From positions 1-13,997 of the forward strand of contig JAJZXT010000198.1 in assembly GCA_021806355.1 (NCBI GenBank): a stretch of DNA of 13,997 bases, written 5' to 3'. This stretch comes from Thermoplasmata archaeon (GTDB lineage: Archaea; Thermoplasmatota; Thermoplasmata; Thermoplasmatales; Thermoplasmataceae). A program made the position numbers and the translations under genes. Shown one piece after another: positions 5,296-12,350 of the stretch. Every line of letters begins with the position of its first letter. Position 1 is the stretch's first letter. The notes beneath the pieces were generated by a model. That model did not search any database. It was not told the DNA's origin and was given only the letters and a program-made list of their open reading frames with translations.

Positions 5296-7380
5296 ATGAA
5301 ATGTAAGAGCGCTTTTGCGATACTTGTAGTATTATTCATGCTACTAAACGGATTGTCGGTGGTAACAACTTATGCAAACTTCTCATCGAATAAAATAAAT
5401 CAGGTTGTAAATGCAGATTCATTACTCGCCTCAAGCGCCCATAAAGTAAGGAAGCCGGGAGTTATAGATTCTATAATTATAGATCCATTCGATAATCCTG
5501 TTGGAGCCGCATTAGATAGTTCCAATGGAAATGTGTATGTTGCAAATTCAAAATCCTGTAGCGTATCTGTCATAAATGGTTCAACAAATACGGTGGACAA
5601 GATTATCACAGTAGGATCTAGTCCAGAAGCAGTAACTTTTGACAGCACCAATAGAAATGTGTATGTTGCAAATTCAAACTCCTGTAGCGTATCTGTCATA
5701 AATGGTTCTACGAACACAGTGATCAAGAATATCAGGGTGGGATGCAATCCGGATGGAGCGGTGTTTGATAGCTTAAATGGGTATGTATATGTCACAAATT
5801 GTGGTTCTGGCAGTGTATCCGTTATAAACGGTTCAACAAATACGGTGATTAAGAATATCTTTGTAGGAGACCTGTCCAACGGAGTAGCATTTGACAGCTC
5901 CAATGGATATGTATATGTAACAAATTCATTATCAAATAACGTATCTGTCATAAATGGTTCTACGAACACAGTGATCAAGAATATCAGGGTGGGATATGAC
6001 CCGAAGGGAGTGGCGTTAGACAGCTCAAATGGGTATGTGTATGTTGTGAATAAATACTCCAACAGTGTATCTGTCATAAACGGAGCTACGAACACGGTAA
6101 TTAAAAATATCAGCGTAGGATCAATGCCCGTCGGGGTGACTTTCGATACTTCCAATGGGTATGTTTATGTCACAAATAGCCGTTTTTATCAAGGTTTTAC
6201 TAATCCGTTATCGTCGGCTTCCAATGTATCCGTCATAAACAGTGTAACAAACACAGTGATCAAGAACATTACTGTAGGTTCATGGCCATTCGGGGTAACG
6301 TATGACAGTTCAAATGGGTATGTTTATGTCGATAATGGTGGCTCTAACAATGTGTCAGTAATAAATGGCGCCAACAATTCATTTGTCAAGAATATTGGAA
6401 AATTAGGTGCTCCACTAGGATTATCTTTCGATAGCTCGAACGGGTATGTATACGTTACTAATGGTTACTCTGACAGTGTATCAGTTATAAATGGGGATAA
6501 TAACACAATAATTAAAAATATCAGCACAGGTTCATTTGCAGATAGCGCAGCATTCGACAGTTACAATGGATACGTGTATGTTACAAATGATTGTTCCAAA
6601 ACAGTTTCAGTCATAAACGGTTCAACAAATACAGTGATCAAGAATATCAGGGTAGGATCTGGTCCAGACTCAGTTACATTTGACAGCTCTAATGGGTACC
6701 TGTATGTCACCAATTTTTGGTCCAAAAACATATCTGTCATAAATGGCTCGACTAATTTGGTGGTTAAAACCATCAGCGTAGCATCGTTACCAGAAGGAGG
6801 AACATATGACAATTCCAACGGTTATGTGTATTTCATGGATGGTTTCCACACCGTATCTGTAATAAACGGCACTACAAACACAGTGATTAAGAATATCGCA
6901 GTAGGATTAAGTCCGACTGGAGCGGCAGTAGACAATTCAAACGGGTATATTTATATCACGAATGCTTATTCCAAAAATGTATCTGTAATAAACGGCACTA
7001 CAAACACAGTGATTAAGAATATCACAGTAGGATTATGTCCAGCTAGAGCAGCATTCGACAGCTCAAATGGAAATGTGTATGTCACTAATTATGCGTCCAA
7101 AAATGTATCTGTCATAAATGGTTCAACTAACGTTGTAGTAGAGACAATCAGGGTAGGACCACAACCGATTGGAGCGGCGTTCGATAGTTCCAACGGGTAT
7201 GTGTATGTCAGCAGTCGCTCGGGCACAGTGTCCGTTCTTGGATGTGTCAACTACACAATAACACCACCACCTCCCCAGCAGCCTTCATATTCCAATCTTT
7301 ACACGATAATTGAAGTGGTGGTTGCTGCAATCGTATTAGCAAGTGTATCAATAGTTCTAATTAACAAGAGGAGAACATAA
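5296..7380 (+). CDS. Secreted, membrane-anchored YVTN beta-propeller surface protein (14 repeats)
   Basis: A 694-aa protein. Residues 1-27 are a signal peptide (basic MKCK start, hydrophobic core, end near TTYA). Residues about 57-650 hold 14 repeats of about 42 aa with the pattern SNGYVYVTN...VSVINGSTNTVIKNI.VG..P.G..FDS, the YVTN/NHL-like beta-propeller unit. Fourteen blades suggest two seven-bladed propellers. Repeat 6 carries about 11 extra residues between its first strands; repeat 14 is short and ends VSVLGC. A proline-rich linker (TPPPPQQP) leads to one transmembrane helix (about 668-689) and a basic tail NKRRT, so the propellers should face outside. I count 23 N-x-S/T sequons, mostly at the same place in each repeat (VINGS/T), implying heavy N-glycosylation. 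Seven cysteines are scattered through the blades. The family is linked to surface layers, adhesion and extracellular binding; the ligand is unknown. It is a single-gene unit. Confidence 0.9.
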   Translation: MKCKSAFAILVVLFMLLNGLSVVTTYANFSSNKINQVVNADSLLASSAHKVRKPGVIDSIIIDPFDNPVGAALDSSNGNVYVANSKSCSVSVINGSTNTVDKIITVGSSPEAVTFDSTNRNVYVANSNSCSVSVINGSTNTVIKNIRVGCNPDGAVFDSLNGYVYVTNCGSGSVSVINGSTNTVIKNIFVGDLSNGVAFDSSNGYVYVTNSLSNNVSVINGSTNTVIKNIRVGYDPKGVALDSSNGYVYVVNKYSNSVSVINGATNTVIKNISVGSMPVGVTFDTSNGYVYVTNSRFYQGFTNPLSSASNVSVINSVTNTVIKNITVGSWPFGVTYDSSNGYVYVDNGGSNNVSVINGANNSFVKNIGKLGAPLGLSFDSSNGYVYVTNGYSDSVSVINGDNNTIIKNISTGSFADSAAFDSYNGYVYVTNDCSKTVSVINGSTNTVIKNIRVGSGPDSVTFDSSNGYLYVTNFWSKNISVINGSTNLVVKTISVASLPEGGTYDNSNGYVYFMDGFHTVSVINGTTNTVIKNIAVGLSPTGAAVDNSNGYIYITNAYSKNVSVINGTTNTVIKNITVGLCPARAAFDSSNGNVYVTNYASKNVSVINGSTNVVVETIRVGPQPIGAAFDSSNGYVYVSSRSGTVSVLGCVNYTITPPPPQQPSYSNLYTIIEVVVAAIVLASVSIVLINKRRT
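5464..7245 (+). repeat. Coding tandem repeat array, 14 units of about 126 bp
   Basis: These units encode the propeller blades. Several are nearly identical at DNA level: a 55-nt stretch starting at 5689 recurs exactly at 5941 (offset 252, two units), and a 45-nt stretch starting at 6853 recurs at 6979 (offset 126). Elsewhere the repeats differ mostly at third codon positions. Exact copies point to recent duplication or conversion among units. Confidence 0.85.
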
Positions 7381-7399
7381 AGAAAATATCATCCATTTG

Positions 7400-7424
7400 A
7401 ATTATTATCTTTTCTCCTCTTCCG
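7400..7424 (+). terminator. Pyrimidine/T-rich tract after the propeller gene
   Basis: A T- and C-rich tract begins about 20 nt past the stop at 7380, with no strong hairpin. This is typical of archaeal T-tract termination, but the match is loose. Confidence 0.3.
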
Positions 7425-7544
7425 CAAAACTCAATTGATTATTATAACTGAAGTTGTTTTTAGCTAGGTGTAAAGTTGGCCAGAAATAATTGTTTGTGTG
7501 ATTTTAGGGAAGCTAGTGGGATAGGCTTGAAATATCAAATGAAA

Positions 7545-7553
7545 CAAAAAATT
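7545..7553 (-). terminator. Oligo-T tract after the Gfo/Idh gene
   Basis: The minus strand has a T6 run about 40 nt past the stop of the oxidoreductase gene (A6 on the plus strand at 7546-7551). No clear hairpin precedes it. Confidence 0.35.
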
Positions 7554-7589
7554 CTCTTCAATAAGCAGCGGAAAGGCAAGTTTCTGGTG

Positions 7590-8534
7590 TTATTTCGTTG
7601 ATGCTAAAGTCTCCTTAACAACAGCTAATCCGTCGATTCCTTTTGCAATTCTTGTGCTTCTTCCATTCACCAGATCTACAAACGCCTTAATCTCCATTTC
7701 ATACATATTCTCTCCTCCATGGAATTCTGTCACAGGTTTTCCGCTAATCAGCAATTCCCCGGAAACAACTGTGCTAAATATGTCCCTTGCCTCAATTGTT
7801 CCATGCGTTCCAAAAATTCTGAGGCTATTGTCTGCGTGGTAATATTTCCTTGATGAATTTATGGTTGCCAGAGCGTTACCAAATCTCAGGAGAACTACCC
7901 TGGTTTCATCAATAATTTCCTCGGAAGGAGATTTAATGCCCATTACCTCATCTGGAGCTCTTCCAAAAATGTAGTTCATGAAATCAAGGAGATGCACACC
8001 TGTGCCCATTATGGAACCACCTCCTGCCTTGCTATCATCACTCCACCAATTTCTTTCTGGTTCTGTCCTTGAACCCTGGGAATATGAGCCCCACGATGCC
8101 TCCGCATAAGAGATATCTCCAATTGAACCATCATCCAGTTTTTTCTTTATCATGTCTGTGGCGGGATGAAACCTCATGTGGAATCCTATGCCAAGTTTCA
8201 AATTCATTTCAGATGACGTTTTAATAAGTTCTTCTGCATGTTCAACCGTAAGGGTCATTGGTTTCTCCAGCAAAACATGCTTTCCATGGCGGAAAGCGGC
8301 CATTGAATAGTCGTAATGAAGAAAATTTGGGGAACTGATGTAAACCGCATCAATCTCATCTTTAAGCAGTTCCTCAAGAACACCGTGCTGGTTGCAATCG
8401 TATTTTTTTGAAAATTCTGTAGCTTTTTTCTGGTTTGTGCTATAAACACCTCCAATGGTATTTCCCGATGAAAGTATAGCCGGCACAATTCTGTTCAATG
8501 CATGGTTTCCTAAGCTGACAATTCCAAATTTCAT
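7590..8534 (-). CDS. Gfo/Idh/MocA-family NAD(P)-dependent oxidoreductase
   Basis: A 314-aa protein from the ATG at 8534; a TTG three codons upstream (8543) is less likely because the Rossmann strand MKFGIVSLGN should begin at residue 1. Order of features: Rossmann N-terminus with dinucleotide loop (FGIVSLGNHALNRI), VYISSPNFLHYDYSMAA, HVLLEKPMTL with the catalytic-type lysine K91, then the C-terminal alpha/beta domain with GGGSIMGTGVHLLD. In that motif H181 is kept, but the Asp common four residues before it is Gly177, as in some subfamilies. Members oxidise or reduce sugars, inositols and related compounds. The substrate here is unknown. It lies 37 nt downstream of cbiA on the same strand, so co-transcription is possible, but no functional link to corrinoids is evident. 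A palindrome at 8539-8551 abuts the start. Confidence 0.88.
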   Translation of the reverse strand: MKFGIVSLGNHALNRIVPAILSSGNTIGGVYSTNQKKATEFSKKYDCNQHGVLEELLKDEIDAVYISSPNFLHYDYSMAAFRHGKHVLLEKPMTLTVEHAEELIKTSSEMNLKLGIGFHMRFHPATDMIKKKLDDGSIGDISYAEASWGSYSQGSRTEPERNWWSDDSKAGGGSIMGTGVHLLDFMNYIFGRAPDEVMGIKSPSEEIIDETRVVLLRFGNALATINSSRKYYHADNSLRIFGTHGTIEARDIFSTVVSGELLISGKPVTEFHGGENMYEMEIKAFVDLVNGRSTRIAKGIDGLAVVKETLASTK

Positions 8535-8538
8535 TATG

Positions 8539-8551
8539 TTCAATTATTGAA
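8539..8551. promoter_or_regulatory. Palindrome TTCAAT-T-ATTGAA just upstream of the Gfo/Idh gene
   Basis: A perfect 6-1-6 inverted repeat lies 4 nt before the ATG at 8534, in the 37-nt gap after cbiA. If the gene has its own promoter (weak TATA-like CATTAAATC at about 8554-8562, minus strand), a protein bound here would cover the transcript start. AT-rich palindromes also arise by chance. Confidence 0.3.
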
Positions 8552-8571
8552 TAAGATTTAATGTTTCCTCA

Positions 8572-9855
8572 TTATTTTTTGATTTTATCCAGTGCCCTCC
8601 CAATTCTTTTCCTGTAGCGGAAAAGAGAAAAATGTGAATATGAGCCAAATGAATTGAGGTGCGTCAATCCATCCATCCCATCGATTCCCCTGCCTATTTC
8701 CATTCTAAGGCATTTCTTTCCGGCGTCTTTTATAGAGCTATAATGGAATTCATGTCCTCTCACAATTTCATTTATCTTGAAGACGGGATTCTCATTAACA
8801 ACTTTCATTTGGGTATAGCCGATGGTGAGTTTACTGTTCTTCTCAACCAAGCCCTCAAATATACCAAGCATAGGACGTTTACCATTCCGTTTGGATATCT
8901 CGGACTCCATATACATCAACCCTCCGCATTCTCCAAGAACTATTTTCCCGGATTCAGCAAAATTTTTGATAGCGTTCTTTGTCTTATGATTTCTGGAAAG
9001 CTCCTCTATATATAATTCAGGGTAACCGCCTCCAAGATAAATCATGTCCGCATCTATCGGTTCCTCATTCTTGAGAGGGGAAAAGAAAGAAACCTTTCCT
9101 AATTTTCTAAGGGCAACCATTGAATCCTCATAATAGAAACTGAAAGCGCTGTCCTTTGCAACCCAGATGTTATTTTTGCTATTTTCAAAGCTTGGATTTT
9201 CAGCGTCATCTGGATCCGGGTATATTTCCGGCAAATCATCAAGAAAATCAAGTTCGATATGCTTTGCAACCTTTGCAGCAATGCTCTTAATTTTATCGGG
9301 AGAAGTATCCGTGGATATGCCAAGGTGCCTTTCTGGTAGTGAGAAATCATCATCATGGGGGATAGAACCTATTATCCTGATACCATGCTCTACAAATGGC
9401 TTTGAAACCATCTCCAAATGTCTCAAGCCTGCATAGTTGTTGATTATAACTCCTATGCATAATTTTCCTATAAATGATCTCGCAATGTAATAACCGGATT
9501 CTGCTACCTTGTAGGCATCAACAACGAGGATGTACGGGATCTTCATTTTTGTGAAATAATACATTGTGCTGAGTTTGATCGGGGACCCTGAATCATAGAG
9601 TCCCATGACACCTTCAATAACAGCATAATCAAATCCCCTTAAGGACGAAAAAAAGATTTCCCTGTACCTGTTTCCCTGAATCCATCTGTCAAGGTTATAG
9701 GGCATATTATTGTTTACAGCAAAATGTATGTCCTTATCGATATAATCGGGGCCAATTTTTGCAGAGGTGGAATTCTTCATGGCGGATAGCATTGCAAGGG
9801 TAATCGTTGTCTTTCCTGACCCGGTATATGGTGAAGTTACTCCAAAAACTTTCAT
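8572..9855 (-). CDS. cbiA: Cobyrinate a,c-diamide synthase (CbiA/CobB family)
   Basis: A 427-aa glutamine- and ATP-dependent amidase that converts the a and c side-chain carboxylates of cobyrinate to amides in corrinoid synthesis. The N-terminal dethiobiotin-synthase-like ATPase domain has SPYTGSGKTTIT (P-loop, residues 8-19), KIGPDYID (33-40) and FDYAVIEGVMGLYDS (75-89). The C-terminal class I glutamine amidotransferase domain has MIYLGGGYPELY (271-282), LGECGGLMYMES with nucleophile Cys310, RGHEFHYSS (367-374) and a terminal SYSHFS with probable catalytic His408 in place of the more usual SYxHLH. Length is near the family norm. The ATG at 9855 is preceded by a well-placed TATA box. No other cobalamin gene is in the window. 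The related CfbB of coenzyme F430 synthesis belongs to methanogens, so CbiA is preferred. Confidence 0.92.
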   Translation of the reverse strand: MKVFGVTSPYTGSGKTTITLAMLSAMKNSTSAKIGPDYIDKDIHFAVNNNMPYNLDRWIQGNRYREIFFSSLRGFDYAVIEGVMGLYDSGSPIKLSTMYYFTKMKIPYILVVDAYKVAESGYYIARSFIGKLCIGVIINNYAGLRHLEMVSKPFVEHGIRIIGSIPHDDDFSLPERHLGISTDTSPDKIKSIAAKVAKHIELDFLDDLPEIYPDPDDAENPSFENSKNNIWVAKDSAFSFYYEDSMVALRKLGKVSFFSPLKNEEPIDADMIYLGGGYPELYIEELSRNHKTKNAIKNFAESGKIVLGECGGLMYMESEISKRNGKRPMLGIFEGLVEKNSKLTIGYTQMKVVNENPVFKINEIVRGHEFHYSSIKDAGKKCLRMEIGRGIDGMDGLTHLNSFGSYSHFSLFRYRKRIGRALDKIKK

Positions 9856-9876
9856 TATGCGAACCTTCCTGGATTG

Positions 9877-9885
9877 ATTTTATAT
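9877..9885 (-). promoter_or_regulatory. TATA box of cbiA
   Basis: The minus-strand ATATAAAAT is centred 26 nt before the cbiA ATG at 9855, ideal for a leaderless archaeal transcript. Confidence 0.65.
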
Positions 9886-9912
9886 TCGTCATGAAAGGAG
9901 AAGGTTAAGATA

Positions 9913-9942
9913 TTTGCCATGTCCTATTAGTGTGTTGGCAAA
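9913..9942. promoter_or_regulatory. Inverted repeat TTTGCCA-N16-TGGCAAA between cbiA and taw1
   Basis: Perfect 7-bp arms are separated by 16 nt, lying about 28-57 nt upstream of the cbiA TATA box and about 70 nt upstream of that of taw1. It could be a bipartite operator or a hairpin. A second, AT-only inverted repeat (ATTATT-AG-AATAAT) sits at 9965-9978. Confidence 0.35.
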
Positions 9943-10011
9943 GTAATCCCGCTGTGGATTATTTATTATTAGAATAATTATCCATTAGAAATCATTGCAA
10001 TTACAGAAATG

Positions 10012-10020
10012 TTATATAAA
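10012..10020 (+). promoter_or_regulatory. TATA box of taw1
   Basis: TTATATAAA is centred about 23 nt before the GTG at 10039, close to a consensus archaeal TATA box. It predicts a leaderless transcript starting at or near the GTG and supports that start. Confidence 0.7.
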
Positions 10021-10038
10021 CGGTATTTCTAAAGTAAT

Positions 10039-11007
10039 GTGGCAAATAAATATGCTGAAATTTACAAGAAACAACATTATGCTCTTGTCGGGGAGCATTC
10101 CGCGGTAAAGGTATGCCACTGGACAAAGAGCCAGATGACGGGCGGTGCCTCTTGTTATAAAGGTACGTTTTATGGCATCAACTCGCACCAGTGTGTTCAA
10201 ATGACGCCTGCCCTCAATTCATGTACAGAGAATTGTTCATTCTGCTGGAGATTCCAGGGATTTGACAGCATGAAAATCTCATATGAGGATGATCCTGAAT
10301 TCATACTTGAGGAAAGCATCAAAGCCCATATGAAACTCATATCGGGGTTGAAGGGAAACCCTAAGGTTACTCCGGAAATGTGGAAGGAGGCATCGACTCC
10401 AAAGCATCTCGCAATCTCGCTTACTGGTGAACCCACACTTTATACAAGGCTTGGGGAATTTATAGAGCTGGCGGGGAGAAGGGGGATATCAACATTTCTC
10501 GTCACTAACGGTACCCTTCCCATGGTACTCGAAAAACTGAATCCTTTGCCAACGCAGCTTTATGTCACAACCGCAGGCCCTACCAAGGAAATTTTTAACG
10601 AGGTGCTGAACCCAGCCATAGGCAATGCATGGGAGAATTTCAACAAAACTCTGGAGTTACTACCATCGCTGGACACAAGAAAGGTCATAAGGCATACGCT
10701 TGTTAAAGACGTAAACATGCCCTTTATTGATGAATATGCCAGAATGGATAGTATCGCAGACCCGGATTATATAGAATCAAAGGGTTATGTTCACGTTGGG
10801 CAGTCGATCACCAGGTTGACGCAGGACAACATGCCTTCCCACGATTACATAGTGGAATTCTCAAGGGAGCTCGCTTCGCGCCTTGGCTATGATTTCACAT
10901 CCGAAAGAAGGGACAGCAGGGTAACACTCCTATGCAAGGATCCATCAAAGAGATTCATCGATTTCAAGGCAATAGAGGATGTACCTATAACGTTGGCATC
11001 CTCGTGA
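10039..11007 (+). CDS. taw1: tRNA 4-demethylwyosine synthase (archaeal TYW1/Taw1), radical SAM
   Basis: A 322-aa radical SAM enzyme that condenses N1-methylguanosine-37 of tRNA-Phe with two carbons of pyruvate to make the tricyclic wyosine base, which keeps reading frame during translation. The radical SAM motif is CTENCSFCW (C62, C66, C69; CX3CX2C). The second iron-sulfur cluster ligands of TYW1 are present with the family spacing CX12CX12C: C26, C39, C52. Also typical are YGINSHQCVQMTPAL, SLTGEPTLYTRLGEFIEL and FLVTNGTLP. There is no flavodoxin domain, as in archaeal forms. The start is GTG 10039; an in-frame TAA lies at 10030-10032, and the overlapping ATG at 10037 is out of frame. It has its own strong TATA box. 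The 146-nt gap to the acyl-CoA dehydrogenase, which has its own promoter-like site, argues against an operon. Confidence 0.96.
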   Translation: MANKYAEIYKKQHYALVGEHSAVKVCHWTKSQMTGGASCYKGTFYGINSHQCVQMTPALNSCTENCSFCWRFQGFDSMKISYEDDPEFILEESIKAHMKLISGLKGNPKVTPEMWKEASTPKHLAISLTGEPTLYTRLGEFIELAGRRGISTFLVTNGTLPMVLEKLNPLPTQLYVTTAGPTKEIFNEVLNPAIGNAWENFNKTLELLPSLDTRKVIRHTLVKDVNMPFIDEYARMDSIADPDYIESKGYVHVGQSITRLTQDNMPSHDYIVEFSRELASRLGYDFTSERRDSRVTLLCKDPSKRFIDFKAIEDVPITLASS

Positions 11008-11015
11008 GGTGGAGG

Positions 11016-11046
11016 TTTTTCCCATGATGGCGCGTTTGCCCTTTTT
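11016..11046 (+). terminator. T-tract terminator region after taw1
   Basis: Two T5 runs (about 11018-11022 and 11042-11046) follow the taw1 stop by roughly 10-40 nt, as in archaeal oligo-T termination. No strong stem is seen. Confidence 0.35.
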
Positions 11047-11118
11047 ACCAAATAATTTATCAATCAAAATGTGAGTAGATCACCCTAATTTTAACACTCT
11101 TTTATCAAAACATCAAAT

Positions 11119-11135
11119 ACTTAAATTTCTATATT
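11119..11135 (+). promoter_or_regulatory. TATA-like promoter of the acyl-CoA dehydrogenase gene
   Basis: CTTAAATTTCTATATT lies about 20-35 nt before the ATG at 11154. Either CTTAAATT (about -30) or CTATATT (about -21) could be the TATA element, giving a leaderless or very short leader transcript. Confidence 0.45.
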
Positions 11136-11153
11136 ACTCTAATATGTAGTTCC

Positions 11154-12347
11154 ATGCTTGATTTTACTTTCAGTGAAGAGCAGGAAATTATCAGGGAATC
11201 TGCAAGGGCGTTTTGTAAGAAGGAAATCTCTCCCAGAATTAGGGGAATGATCAAACAGAGAAATATTGATCCGGAACTTATTAAAAAGATGGCAAAGCAA
11301 GGCTTTTTTGGTTTGACAATACCGGAAGAATATGGAGGAAGCAACAGGGATGCAGTCAGTGTCGGTATCATTGCTGAAGAAATAGGGAGGGCAGATCCCA
11401 CCGTTTCAATACCCGTAATGTTTCTGGTAAATAATGCATGGGCATACCTAGTTTCCAAATACGGCACAGAAAGCCTGAAGGAAAAGTACCTACCAAAGGT
11501 TGCAAGAGGCGAAAATTTCGTCGGAATAGCCTCTACAGAGCCTAATTTCGGTTCAGATGTCGCGTCAATGGTTACTTCGGCAAAGAGGAATGGCAGCAAT
11601 TTCACCATAAACGGGGAAAAAAGCTATATCAGCCTTATGAAGAATATCATGGACAATGGCGGAGGTTTTGTTACGGTTGCAAAGACCAGCCCTGATAAGG
11701 GGGCAAGGGGCGTTTCATTATTTTTCATGCCTTACAGCAAGGAGCACATGGATGTGACGTTCCTGGAGGAAATGGGAAGAGAAGGATCTTCGTGGGGGGC
11801 ATTCAAGATCAAGGATTATGATATACCGGAGGAGAACCTCATAGGCACACTGGATAAAGGGTTCAACATCATTCACGAAGGATTTGAGTTTGCAAGGGCA
11901 ATTATATCGGTTATCAGTGGAGGGGCAGCCTTGGAATCAATAGGCAGGGGGGTTGAATACATGAAGAACCGTGTTGCATTTGGCAAGGAAATCGTGAGGT
12001 TCCAGGGACTCCAGTTTGCTGTAGCAGAGCATACTGCAAGAATGGAAACTGCGCTTGATCTTGGATATCGTGCATTGTGGTTCTATGATCAAGAGCAAAG
12101 GTTTGGAAAGTATGACAGATTCAGGGTAAGCAAGGAAATAGCAAAAGCAAAGCTTCTCTCTACCACATGGGCTTTCGACGCAATTAACGAGGCTCTTCAG
12201 TGGCAGGGAGCGTATGGTTATTCGAAGGACTGCCCGGAAGAATGGGCGCTTAGAGGAATAAGGTCTTTCCAGCTGGCTGAAGGATCCAGGGAAATCATGA
12301 AAATGATCATTGCCAGGGAAACAATTGGCAAAGAGTTCATGAATTGA
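11154..12347 (+). CDS. Acyl-CoA dehydrogenase family flavoprotein
   Basis: A 397-aa FAD enzyme that introduces a 2,3-double bond in an acyl-CoA (beta-oxidation or branched-chain amino-acid breakdown), usually passing electrons to an electron-transfer flavoprotein. Family blocks in order: MLDFTFSEEQEIIRESARAF, GFFGLTIPEEYGGSNRD, AIASTEP-like FVGIASTEPNFGSDVAS, FTINGEKSYIS, the beta-domain region through EEMGREGSSWG, RVAFGKEIVRFQGLQF, and the C-terminal LAEGSREIMKMIIAR, where E376 aligns with the usual catalytic base (normally written YEGT). The arginine-aspartate (RD) commonly just before this block reads RG here, and Tyr/Thr of YEGT are Ala/Ser, so substrate or clade is not standard. The start is the ATG at 11154 with a promoter upstream. 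The 3' end faces the flippase gene with a 3-nt gap. No thiolase, hydratase or ETF gene is nearby, so the substrate is not inferable. Confidence 0.93.
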   Translation: MLDFTFSEEQEIIRESARAFCKKEISPRIRGMIKQRNIDPELIKKMAKQGFFGLTIPEEYGGSNRDAVSVGIIAEEIGRADPTVSIPVMFLVNNAWAYLVSKYGTESLKEKYLPKVARGENFVGIASTEPNFGSDVASMVTSAKRNGSNFTINGEKSYISLMKNIMDNGGGFVTVAKTSPDKGARGVSLFFMPYSKEHMDVTFLEEMGREGSSWGAFKIKDYDIPEENLIGTLDKGFNIIHEGFEFARAIISVISGGAALESIGRGVEYMKNRVAFGKEIVRFQGLQFAVAEHTARMETALDLGYRALWFYDQEQRFGKYDRFRVSKEIAKAKLLSTTWAFDAINEALQWQGAYGYSKDCPEEWALRGIRSFQLAEGSREIMKMIIARETIGKEFMN

Positions 12348-12350
12348 TTT

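Noticed and set aside
5400..6155. 251-codon minus-strand ORF opposite the propeller repeats
   Set aside because: Its periodic sequence is the reverse complement of the coding repeats, which keep the opposite frame open; no independent evidence.
5464..7245. CRISPR-like or satellite interpretation of the 126-bp repeats
   Set aside because: The repeats are in frame, encode beta-propeller blades, vary mainly at silent sites and have no spacer structure.
10037..10039. ATG overlapping the taw1 GTG start
   Set aside because: It is in another frame that yields MWQINM... and soon stops; the GTG two bases on gives the conserved TYW1 sequence with cysteines at 26, 39 and 52.
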